Source of the DNA: Maribacter algicola
GTDB lineage: Bacteria > Bacteroidota > Bacteroidia > Flavobacteriales > Flavobacteriaceae
NCBI RefSeq assembly: GCF_003933245.1
Contig: NZ_QUSX01000001.1
Coordinates: forward strand, 930,001 to 994,000
Direction: 5' to 3'
DNA length: 64,000 nucleotides
This document shows, one piece after another, positions 17,257 to 24,941 of the stretch. The notes under the pieces are model-generated. The model was not told the DNA's origin. It was given only the letters and a program-made list of their open reading frames with translations, and did no database searches. The translations under genes were made by a program, and so were the position numbers. How positions within the stretch are numbered: the stretch's first letter is position 1; each line of letters opens with the position of its first letter.

Positions 17257-18237
17257 TTAATAGTCCAAAAGATAAGCAAAAATTAAAGGTGCAACAATGG
17301 TCGCATCACTTTCTATAATAAATTTTGGGGTGTCTATATCCAACTTGCCCCAGGTAATCTTTTCATTAGGTACGGCACCCGAGTAGGAACCATAACTTGT
17401 CGTGCTATCGCTGATTTGGCAGAAATAGCTCCAAAAAGGCGTATCCGTGCGTTCCATATCCTGATACAGCATGGGAACCACACAAATGGGGAAATCTCCG
17501 GCAATGCCTCCACCAATTTGAAAAAATCCTATACCGTTTTCTGAATTATCGGTATACCAATCTGCCAAAAAGGTCATATACTCAATACCCGATTTCATGG
17601 TGCTGGCCTTCAACTCCCCTTTTAGCACATACGATGCAAATATATTACCCATGGTACTGTCTTCCCAACCAGGGCATATAATTGGCAAATTTTTCTCAGC
17701 AGCGGCATACATCCAAGAGTCCTTCAAATCTATTTCATAATACTCTTCCAATACTCCTGAAAGCAACATTTTGTACATAAACTCATGTGGCAAGTAGCGC
17801 TCTCCCTTATCATCGGCATCCTTCCAAATCTTAAAAATATGCTTTTGCAATCTACGGAAGGCTTCCTCCTCTGGAATACAGGTGTCCGTAACCCGGTTTA
17901 AGCCCTTTTCCAATAAATCCCATTCCTGTTGTGGCGTAAGGTCACGGTAGTTGGGCACCCGCTTGTAGTGCGAATGGGCCACCAAGTTCATAATATCCTC
18001 TTCCAAGTTGGCACCGGTACAGGAAATGATCTGCACCTTGTCCTGACGGATCATCTCCGCGAAAATTTTGCCCAATTCCGCAGTACTCATAGCACCTGCC
18101 AAGGAGACCAACATCTTGGCCCCATTGTTAAGCTGCTCCTCATACCCTTTGGCGGCATCCACCAAAGCAGCGGCATTGAAGTGTAAATAATATTTTTCAA
18201 TAAAATTGGAGATAGCTCCCTTATTCTTCGTCATCAT
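17257..18237 (-). CDS. Deoxyhypusine synthase-like protein lacking the canonical catalytic lysine
   Basis: 326 residues of the deoxyhypusine/homospermidine synthase fold. Recognisable stretches are the NAD-site part ISCTGANLEEDIMN, CPGWEDSTMGNIFASY, GFFQIGGGIAGDFP and the C-terminal VPNEKITWGKL then ESDATIVAPLIFAYL. In eukaryotic and archaeal enzymes the GGG is followed by a segment with the Schiff-base Lys (GGGxxKHH). Here that position is Gly247 (GGGIAGDF), so the standard aminobutyl-enzyme intermediate cannot form there. Bacteria lack eIF5A, so the substrate must be different; linkage to agmatine genes suggests an agmatine- or putrescine-derived product. The start overlaps the agmatinase stop by 17 bp (ATG at 18237, or 18234). 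Confidence 0.87.
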   Translation of the reverse strand: MMTKNKGAISNFIEKYYLHFNAAALVDAAKGYEEQLNNGAKMLVSLAGAMSTAELGKIFAEMIRQDKVQIISCTGANLEEDIMNLVAHSHYKRVPNYRDLTPQQEWDLLEKGLNRVTDTCIPEEEAFRRLQKHIFKIWKDADDKGERYLPHEFMYKMLLSGVLEEYYEIDLKDSWMYAAAEKNLPIICPGWEDSTMGNIFASYVLKGELKASTMKSGIEYMTFLADWYTDNSENGIGFFQIGGGIAGDFPICVVPMLYQDMERTDTPFWSYFCQISDSTTSYGSYSGAVPNEKITWGKLDIDTPKFIIESDATIVAPLIFAYLLDY

Positions 18238-19159
18238 TAAATTTTAAACTGTTGTTCGATTTATAGTCCACATCATAGGTATTATCATATTCCTCATCAG
18301 CGTCCTGTCCCATAAACTTATAACTCAACATCTTATAATACAACTTTGCGGCCACAAAATCAGAGGATTTAGCAGATGGATTGGGGCAAAGCTCCACCAA
18401 ATCAAAGCCTACCACATTTTTTTCCTCAAAAACCCGCTTTAAGAATTCCAAGGTCTCGTACCATAAAAGTCCCCCTGGTTCCGGCGTTCCGGTAGATGGC
18501 ATGATCGAAGGATCTAGCGCATCCAGGTCAAAAGTAATGAAAACATTATCGGTCATTGCCTCGATGACCTTGTCCATCCAATACTCATCTACCACCATCT
18601 CATGGGCAAAAAAAGTCTTGTCCTCATCGATCAAAGTCTTTTCTATGGCATCCATGGAACGGATTCCTACCTGTACCAAATTGGTGGTTTGACTGGCCTC
18701 GTGAACAGCGCAGGCATGATTAAACTTTGTACCGGCATAGGATTCCCTCAAATCTGCATGTGCATCTATATGCAAAACCGTGAGGTCATCAAAACACTCG
18801 TTAAATGCGCGGATCGTACCTATGGAAATGGAATGCTCCCCACCTACCAAGGTCACGAATTTATTTCGTTTTATATAGTCCTTGGTAACTTTATGGACTT
18901 CGTTCACCATGGCCTCCGGAGAGGTATGCCCCTCAATGGCATCGGCCAAATAAATACCTTGCTCGTACACCTCGGTATCTGTCTCAATATCATAGCGCTC
19001 CATATTCTCGGAGGCTTCCAAAAAGGCCTTGGGTCCGTTCACCGTTCCCTTGCCCCAAGTCGTAGTGCCTTCATAAGGCACCGGAATCAAAATAACCTTT
19101 GCGGTTTCCAATTGTGCGAATTTGTCAGGTATACCTGCATAATTCTTTGATGTACTCAT
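18221..19159 (-). CDS. speB: Agmatinase-like ureohydrolase (arginase/agmatinase family)
   Basis: 312 residues with the dimanganese-site motifs of the ureohydrolase superfamily in order: GGEHSIS, HIDAHADLRESYAG (His-Asp-His-Asp), and ITFDLDALDPSIMPSTGTPEPGG. The last belongs to the agmatinase side of the family and not to vertebrate arginase. Predicted reaction: agmatine plus water to putrescine plus urea, in the cytoplasm. Its neighbours are arginine decarboxylase (22 bp upstream) and the deoxyhypusine-synthase-like gene (overlapping downstream), so the three are co-transcribed. The acidic C-terminus (KFNDDEE) lies in the overlap. Confidence 0.88.
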   Translation of the reverse strand: MSTSKNYAGIPDKFAQLETAKVILIPVPYEGTTTWGKGTVNGPKAFLEASENMERYDIETDTEVYEQGIYLADAIEGHTSPEAMVNEVHKVTKDYIKRNKFVTLVGGEHSISIGTIRAFNECFDDLTVLHIDAHADLRESYAGTKFNHACAVHEASQTTNLVQVGIRSMDAIEKTLIDEDKTFFAHEMVVDEYWMDKVIEAMTDNVFITFDLDALDPSIMPSTGTPEPGGLLWYETLEFLKRVFEEKNVVGFDLVELCPNPSAKSSDFVAAKLYYKMLSYKFMGQDADEEYDNTYDVDYKSNNSLKFNDDEE

Positions 19160-19180
19160 CTGATTTAAAATTAGAACAAA

Positions 19181-20632
19181 TTAATTTGAAAGCTGTTTTT
19201 CAACCTTTGTTGATTTTTTCTTTTTCCCTTTTTGATAGTCCCCATACCCTAAAATTTCCAAAAGATCCTCAGCGGTCTGTTGTGGACTATATAAGGTGGT
19301 TATCAATTCCCCATTTTCATCCTTATTGATCAGAACATGTTTGGGCTGGGGAATCAAGCAGTGCTGTAAGCCGCCAAAACCACCAATGGTCTCTTGATAG
19401 GCACCAGTATTAAAGAAACCTATATATAAAGGTTTATCCCTTTTATATTTTGGTAGATAGATGGCGTTCATGTTCTGCTCACTATTGTAATAGTCGTCAC
19501 TATCACAGGTAAGCCCTCCCAAAAGTACCCTCTCGTACTCATCGTTCCACCGGTTAATGGGCAACATGATAAAACGCTTGTTAATTGCCCACGTATCGGG
19601 CAAGGTAGTGATGAAGGAAGAATCGATCATATTCCATTTCTCACGGTCGTTCTGTTGCTTTTGATAGAGGATCTCATAAATGGCACCGCCACTTTCGCCC
19701 ACGGTAAAACTCCCAAATTCCGTAAAAATATTAGGAACTGGCACCTCAGCCTCGGCACATGCTATGTTGATCTGGTTCAATATCTCATCTACCATATACT
19801 GGTAATCGTATTCAAAGGCCAAGGAATTCTTTATTGGGAAACCGCCACCAATGTTCAAACTGTCTAGGGACGGACAGATTTTTTTGAGCCGCACGTATAC
19901 TTTGAGACATTTCACTAATTCGTTCCAATAATAGGCATTGTCCCTAATACCCGTATTGATGAAAAAGTGCAACATCTTTAGTTCTACCTTGTCATTGTCC
20001 TTGATCTGATTTTCGTAGAATGGCACTATATTTTTATAGCCGATACCCAATCTGGATGTATAAAATTCAAATTTTGGCTCTTCTTCCGATGCAATACGAA
20101 TACCTACCTTAAACGTATCCTTAATACTATCAGACAACAGTTCTATTTCTTCATAGTTATCAATAATTGGAATACAATTGTCATGGCCGTTATTTATCAA
20201 CCGTGCTATATTATCGATATACTGTTCACGTTTAAAACCGTTACAGATAACGTAGGCATCGTCCTTTAGCTTCCCATCCTTTTTCAATTGCTCCACAATG
20301 TTGATGTCAAAGGCCGAGGATGTTTCAATATGGATATCGTTTTTTAACGCTTCGTGCAATACGTGCTGAAAATGCGAACTTTTGGTGCAATAACAGTAGT
20401 GGTACTTGCCCTTATAATCGTTCTTTTTAATAGCATTTGCGAACCAGTTCTTGGCACGCGCAATATTCTCCGATATCTTAGGTAGATATGTGAATTTCAA
20501 GGGACTTCCATATTCCTCAACCAAATCGTTTAAAGGGATATTATGGAATTTCAAGTGGTCTCCGTCCAAGGTAAACTCCTCCTGGGGAAAAAAATAGGTC
20601 TGATCTATTAGATCAATATATTTAGTATTCAT
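19181..20632 (-). CDS. speA: Arginine decarboxylase, PLP-dependent (Bacteroidota short form)
   Basis: 483 residues of the fold-III (alanine racemase-like) PLP decarboxylases. PLP Lys84 lies in YHYCYCTKSSHF. The glycine-rich phosphate site is LNIGGGFP, and CDSDD, close to the C-terminus, is the substrate-site Cys-Asp region (GGLTCDSDDYY). It is shorter than the ~650-residue E. coli SpeA because it lacks the inserted domains. Predicted reaction: L-arginine to agmatine plus CO2. First gene of the cluster, with a 470-bp leader region upstream containing a 7-bp palindrome. The next gene consumes agmatine. Confidence 0.88.
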   Translation of the reverse strand: MNTKYIDLIDQTYFFPQEEFTLDGDHLKFHNIPLNDLVEEYGSPLKFTYLPKISENIARAKNWFANAIKKNDYKGKYHYCYCTKSSHFQHVLHEALKNDIHIETSSAFDINIVEQLKKDGKLKDDAYVICNGFKREQYIDNIARLINNGHDNCIPIIDNYEEIELLSDSIKDTFKVGIRIASEEEPKFEFYTSRLGIGYKNIVPFYENQIKDNDKVELKMLHFFINTGIRDNAYYWNELVKCLKVYVRLKKICPSLDSLNIGGGFPIKNSLAFEYDYQYMVDEILNQINIACAEAEVPVPNIFTEFGSFTVGESGGAIYEILYQKQQNDREKWNMIDSSFITTLPDTWAINKRFIMLPINRWNDEYERVLLGGLTCDSDDYYNSEQNMNAIYLPKYKRDKPLYIGFFNTGAYQETIGGFGGLQHCLIPQPKHVLINKDENGELITTLYSPQQTAEDLLEILGYGDYQKGKKKKSTKVEKQLSN

Positions 20633-21106
20633 GTAAGAAATTATATTTGATGTTTGAAAATACGTTTTAATATTTAATTAAATGTGCTCTTTTCATGTTA
20701 AGAAAACATGATGTATTTTCAAATCAAATAAGAATTTGTTTTTGGGTAGTAGGTATAAAAAAGTAGATGTGCTGACTCTGCACGATCGAGGGATTACTTT
20801 CGGAAGTTAGCTTTAAAATTCGGCTGCTTATCTTATAAGCCATTTTTGGGTTTGACTTCCTAATTCCCAAAAACCCGAACATAGAAACAAATTGCATTAT
20901 GTTCAGCTAAAGGCCTAGGCCTTGCATTGAGTTAGCCTCATATTTTAGGGCACAAATGAAAACAAAAAAAATGAAAAAACAACCGTTTTCAAACAAAATA
21001 CGTTCAAGGACCCAAAAAAGTTCAAAAGAGTCCATTTTTAAGAACTGTTAAATATACAAACTATTTATATTCAGTATCTTAATACCCATTACTAATCAAT
21101 AAACCT
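20633..21106. promoter_or_regulatory. Divergent leader region between speA and a secreted protein gene, with a palindrome
   Basis: 474 bp, strongly A/T-rich. The clearest signal is TCATGTT-aagaa-AACATGA (20693-20711), 61 bp upstream of the speA start, a candidate operator. A second inverted element, GGCTGCTTATCTTATAAGCC, lies near 20822-20841, and AAGGCCTAGGCCTT (near 20909-20922) is a perfect 14-bp palindrome. No gene over 40 codons is credible; a 31-codon Lys-rich frame at 20956-21051 is noted but not called. No identifiable riboswitch. Confidence 0.35.
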
Positions 21107-21823
21107 ATGAAGATAATACAACGTAAAATGGTACAAATACAATACTTTGCAGTATTTATCTTGCTGATATCCGTAGCAAATGCACAAATTGCCCCTGGAG
21201 TCTACCTTTCAGACAGAGAAAACAACCAACATGAGCTCAAAATCGACAAGGATTACCTAATACTATCCGTTTACAAAATTGATCCCGCCGAGTTCGTCAA
21301 GACAGTAGGTGGATTTTATAATATTGACGGTGAAATGCTTAAAGTGCAACTTGAATTTAATTCCGATTTTGAAGAGGACGGTGTAAAACAACTCGAAATT
21401 CCCATTTCCGCGCATGGAAACAATATCACCTTACAAATGGATGATACCTTTACCTTTGAAAAAACGGATACTTTAGAACAAGACTTGGACGGTCAATGGT
21501 TATTTGCTACCCGGGGTCCGGACACGGGCCAAGATCGTAGAGGCGAAGAAAACCCTAGAAAAACCTTGAAATTCTTGATGGACGGCCGTTTTCAATGGAT
21601 TGCCTTCCAAACGGAAACCATGGCGTTTTCGGGAACGGGAGGCGGTAGTTTTACCTCTAAGGACGGTGTTTATATAGAAAATATTGAGTTTTTCTCCCGA
21701 GACAATGATCGTGTAGGGGCCAGTCTTGAGTTCAATTACGAACTAAAAGGCAGTGATTGGCACCATACGGGCCAAAATAGCAGGGGCGAACCCATGTACG
21801 AAATATGGTCCAAAAGAAATTGA
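21107..21823 (+). CDS. Secreted protein, unknown function
   Basis: 238 residues with a signal peptide (hydrophobic YFAVFILLISVANAQ, cleavage after ANA). The start could be the ATG at 21107 or the one at 21128 (MVQIQYFA). The mature part is strand-rich and includes PGVYLSDRENNQHELKI, a second half starting at DLDGQWLFATRGPD, and KTLKFLMDGRFQWIAF, a pattern like two lipocalin-type or DUF-type beta sandwiches. Conserved in flavobacteria as membrane or secreted protein without a role. Monocistronic; it sits just before tRNA-Arg. Confidence 0.72.
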   Translation: MKIIQRKMVQIQYFAVFILLISVANAQIAPGVYLSDRENNQHELKIDKDYLILSVYKIDPAEFVKTVGGFYNIDGEMLKVQLEFNSDFEEDGVKQLEIPISAHGNNITLQMDDTFTFEKTDTLEQDLDGQWLFATRGPDTGQDRRGEENPRKTLKFLMDGRFQWIAFQTETMAFSGTGGGSFTSKDGVYIENIEFFSRDNDRVGASLEFNYELKGSDWHHTGQNSRGEPMYEIWSKRN

Positions 21824-21877
21824 TCTAGTTCCTTTTGCATAAAATTGACAAAAAGTTCTATTTTTGCCAGCCTATTT

Positions 21878-21949
21878 GGCCTCGTAGTTCAATGGATAGA
21901 ATAGAAGTTTCCTAAACTTTAGATGCAAGTTCGATTCTTGCCGAGGCTA
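21878..21949 (+). tRNA. tRNA-Arg (anticodon CCT)
   Basis: 72 nt with a full cloverleaf. The acceptor stem is GGCCTCG with CGAGGCT (one G-T). The anticodon stem is GAAGT/ACTTT around loop TTCCTAA, giving anticodon CCT, which reads the AGG codon. The T arm is GCAAG-TTCGATT-CTTGC. CCA is not encoded, as is common in Bacteroidota. Confidence 0.93.
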
Positions 21950-21995
21950 CAAATAAATGCATATGGATGTACCGAAGGTGTTACAACCGAAAATT

Positions 21996-22025
21996 AAAAA
22001 AGGACAGCTTGCTGGTCCTTTTTTT
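21996..22025. terminator. Rho-independent terminator after tRNA-Arg
   Basis: AAAAAAGGAC (21996-22005) pairs with GTCCTTTTTT (22015-22024), with an inner AGC/GCT pair around a small loop and one bulged G. The long T run makes it a good terminator on the plus strand for the tRNA transcript. The remaining ~150 bp to the next gene, downstream of which it lies, hold nothing I recognise. Confidence 0.75.
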
Positions 22026-22180
22026 GTTAAGGTTTGTAATGCGATAGCTATCTATATGCATTTTCAGCATGAGACACAAAAGAACAACGTAGTTATCTCT
22101 TGCCAAGGCTACTTTGAATAAAAGGGAAGACCCATAGATTTGTCCCTTTAATTTTGTTGTTATCCATTGAATGATAGGTT

Positions 22181-22987
22181 TTATTTTTTAGCCCCACTAT
22201 TCTTCAGCTGACTATCCATACTATCCTCTGCGAACTTTCCCTGAACACTCCATCCGCCATCCACATAAAATAATTGGCCCGTTACATAACTAGATTCATC
22301 CGAAGCTAAAAATAGGGCGGGGCCAATCATTTCTTCAGGTTCGCCAGTTCTTTTCATAGGCACAACTCGACCCCAATTTTCCTTATATTCAGGATCCTCG
22401 TTCAAGTTTCGTTCTGTGTTTATTGGACCCGGTCCAAAAGTGTTCACCCTAATATTGTACGGCGCCAGTTCAACCGCCATTTGTTTGCTCATGGCCTCAA
22501 TACCCCCTTTACTTGTAGAATAGCAAATAAGGTTTTTCACACTCAATACCGAACATATGGAGGATATATTGATAATACTGCCACCCTTATTATTTTTTTT
22601 CATCAATTTCGCCGCCTCAATGGCGCAGAACAAGGTGCCTTTAACATTCAGATTGATGACCTTATCAAATAAAACTTCCTCGGTATCAAAGAAATCGCTC
22701 CAACCCGTTATACCGGCATTGTTGACCAACACATCCAGTTTTCCATATTTTTCTTCTATAAAGGAGAACATCTTTCGAATATTCTCCACCTTGGACACAT
22801 CCGTTTGATAGAAATCCGCGCTACCTCCCTTTTTTTTGATGTCTTCAACCACTTTCTTGGCATACTCGGCATTAGGCAAATCGTTAATGATTACCTTAGC
22901 ACCCTCGGCAGCAAACCCTTCCGCTATTTCCTTCCCGATACCTTTACCGGCACCCGTTACCAATGCAATCTTGTTTTTAAGTCTCAT
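22181..22987 (-). CDS. SDR family oxidoreductase, possible sugar or sugar-acid dehydrogenase
   Basis: 268 residues. Motifs are VTGAGKGIGKEIA (cofactor), Asp at INDLPNA (end of strand 2, favouring NAD), VLVNNAGITG, catalytic Ser in INISS, and Tyr-x3-Lys in CYSTSKGG, then GYVDGGWS-like YVDGGWS near the end. It resembles the glucose/gluconate and fuconate-type dehydrogenases of sugar oxidation pathways. It is next to an SMP-30 lactonase and an MFS permease, which supports a role in oxidising a sugar or lactone. Exact substrate unknown. Confidence 0.85.
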   Translation of the reverse strand: MRLKNKIALVTGAGKGIGKEIAEGFAAEGAKVIINDLPNAEYAKKVVEDIKKKGGSADFYQTDVSKVENIRKMFSFIEEKYGKLDVLVNNAGITGWSDFFDTEEVLFDKVINLNVKGTLFCAIEAAKLMKKNNKGGSIINISSICSVLSVKNLICYSTSKGGIEAMSKQMAVELAPYNIRVNTFGPGPINTERNLNEDPEYKENWGRVVPMKRTGEPEEMIGPALFLASDESSYVTGQLFYVDGGWSVQGKFAEDSMDSQLKNSGAKK

Positions 22988-23027
22988 CTTTTAACTATTC
23001 AATTTAATAAAGCAGCCTATTGAATAC

Positions 23028-23231
23028 TTACATCGCACAAATGGACACGTCCCTTTCAGCCTTGTTTCCCTTAAGTTTTTCAAGATATTTTGTCAAAATA
23101 TCTACATAGGGACTATGCGACATTTTCGAACTTACCAATCGTGTCAGTGGACCATGGGTTTGCCCATTAACTTCTATATCCTTAATTCCATGCTTTTTAA
23201 GTTCTGAATTAAGTTCTTTGAAAATACTCAT
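23028..23231 (-). CDS. Small protein of unknown function in the lactonase module
   Basis: 67 residues, basic N-terminal half (FKELNSELKKHGIKDIEV), no membrane segment or signal. I do not recognise it. Same strand as its neighbours, 15 bp after the SMP-30 gene and about 40 bp before the SDR gene, so it is probably translated within that transcript. It could also be a decayed remnant of a larger enzyme. Confidence 0.45.
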   Translation of the reverse strand: MSIFKELNSELKKHGIKDIEVNGQTHGPLTRLVSSKMSHSPYVDILTKYLEKLKGNKAERDVSICAM

Positions 23232-23246
23232 AAACTGTAACAGCTA

Positions 23247-24119
23247 CTAAAATTTATATAAAAATCCAGGGACACCTTGGTACCCACTATTTCGTATCAC
23301 AAATAGTGAACCCGCCAAAGGCTGGTTTTTTAGTTCTTCCTCTGTCAAATCTACTTTTGCAGAGGTTACGTACAAATCCCTTAAATCCTTTCCTCCAAAG
23401 GTACAAGAGGTGATTTTTGCCGCGGGAAGTTTAATTCTAAACAATAAAGTCCCGGTTTCTGGATTCCAACGAGTCACTTGCCAACCGCCCCAATGGGCGA
23501 TCCAGAGCATACCTTCGGAATCGATGGTCATACCATCAGGAAACCCTTCCTTTACGTCTATAGAAATGACCACCCTACCCTTTGAAATTGTACCATTTTC
23601 TATGGCGTAATCATAGGCCATCACCGATCTAGTGGGCGTATCGATAAAATATAATATTGTATGATCTGCATTCCAAGCCATTCCATTGGAAATGGTCGTA
23701 TTTCCTATTTTCTTACTACTTCGACCATTCTCGAACATATATACGGAGCCTGCTCCAGTAGCTTCGGAAAGGGCCATGCTGCCCACCCAAAATCTACCCG
23801 CTGGATCGCACTTACCATCGTTGAATCTATTTCCCGCTACATCCTTTTCCGGATGGTCCGCATAGGTTATCGCTCCAGATTCCCTGTTCAAAAAACCGAT
23901 GCCTTCCGTAGTGGCCAGAACAAAATTTTGGTCCCTACATATTGCAGCACATCCCACCATTTTTTTGGTCAAATACCGTTTGTATTCATCGGTATATACA
24001 GCATATTCATGAATATGACCATTCAAAATATCCACCCAACAAATGGCCTTCTTTTGGCCATCCCAGAAAGGACCTTCACCTAATTCGCTTTTGTGAGGAT
24101 GCACTGTTGTTATCTCCAT
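23247..24119 (-). CDS. SMP-30/gluconolactonase/LRE family lactonase
   Basis: 290-residue six-bladed beta-propeller. The metal ligands are visible: Glu in ELGEGPFWD (residue ~15), Asn in ISNGMAWN and Asp in FPDGMTID. NRFNDGKCDPAGRFWVGSM is the most conserved blade of the family. Such enzymes hydrolyse sugar lactones to the acid with a divalent metal, and the protein has no signal peptide, so it acts in the cytoplasm. Neighbours (SDR, RidA-like lipoprotein, MFS) suggest a sugar to lactone to acid route. Confidence 0.9.
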   Translation of the reverse strand: MEITTVHPHKSELGEGPFWDGQKKAICWVDILNGHIHEYAVYTDEYKRYLTKKMVGCAAICRDQNFVLATTEGIGFLNRESGAITYADHPEKDVAGNRFNDGKCDPAGRFWVGSMALSEATGAGSVYMFENGRSSKKIGNTTISNGMAWNADHTILYFIDTPTRSVMAYDYAIENGTISKGRVVISIDVKEGFPDGMTIDSEGMLWIAHWGGWQVTRWNPETGTLLFRIKLPAAKITSCTFGGKDLRDLYVTSAKVDLTEEELKNQPLAGSLFVIRNSGYQGVPGFLYKF

Positions 24120-24146
24120 TGGATCAATAGCATATATTGAAGTACA

Positions 24147-24707
24147 TTACTCATATATCTCGACAACCATTTCTACCTCCACCGACATATTACCAGGTAA
24201 GGAACCCATTCCTACGGCCGCCCTTGAATGTTTTCCCTTTTCACCAAAAACCTCGACCATAAGATCTGAATAGCCATTGATAACCTTGGATTGTTCAGTA
24301 AATTCCGGAACTGCATTCACCATACCCTTTACATTTACAATACGCTTAACCTTACGTAAATCACCAAGCTCTTCCTTTAGCACGGACAACTGATTGATGG
24401 CCGCCTCCCTAGCTGCATTGTAGCCTTCTTCCACCGTTAAATCCAAACCCAACTTCCCTACGACGTTCTCTCCATTTGACTGTCGAGGACCTTTTCCGGC
24501 AAGAAAAAGCAAATTTCCAGTTCGTACTGCATGTACATAGTTGGCTACGGGCTTTCCTATGGACCTTAATTCAATGCCTAATCGATTTAAATTCGCTTCC
24601 GGATCGTAATTCTCATCCAAAGGAAGTTTTTCAATTTCATTTTTGGGCATTTCATTTTTACAGCCCACTACTAAACACATAAAAATGATAGGCAAAATTT
24701 GTTTCAT
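24147..24707 (-). CDS. Lipoprotein with a RidA (YjgF/UK114) domain
   Basis: 186 residues. The signal is MKQILPIIFMCLVVGC (lipobox VVGC), followed by ~40 linker residues and then a complete RidA domain: RTGNLLFLAGKGPR, EGYNAAREAAINQLSVLKEELGDLRKVKRIVNVKGMV, and SRAAVGMGSLPGNMSVEVEMVVEI. Arg162 in SRAAV is at the place of the catalytic Arg of enamine deaminases. RidA proteins are normally cytosolic and remove reactive imines; an exported, lipid-anchored form must act on a periplasmic compound. It lies 27 bp upstream of the lactonase gene on the same strand and divergently from the MFS gene. Confidence 0.85.
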   Translation of the reverse strand: MKQILPIIFMCLVVGCKNEMPKNEIEKLPLDENYDPEANLNRLGIELRSIGKPVANYVHAVRTGNLLFLAGKGPRQSNGENVVGKLGLDLTVEEGYNAAREAAINQLSVLKEELGDLRKVKRIVNVKGMVNAVPEFTEQSKVINGYSDLMVEVFGEKGKHSRAAVGMGSLPGNMSVEVEMVVEIYE

Positions 24708-24941
24708 ATACTTGAATCTAAATTATGGATTGTGTTCCAAGGTACTCTATACGTATGTAGTTTACAAATAAGAGATTGGGCTGTTTTATTACATTTGAAA
24801 ATTCACTTACCCTCTAAAGAATCTTCATTATCCTATATTAAAACACACCTAAACTATGATTTTCATAAAAAACAAGAGAAATTATCGCATTTTTATTAGC
24901 TTAGCGTACTAACCAAAAATCAATTAATAAAACCAACAAAT

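Noticed and set aside
20956..21051. 31-codon Lys-rich plus-strand frame in the speA leader
   Set aside because: Too short and A-run driven; such frames are expected by chance in A-rich DNA. Would need ribosome profiling.
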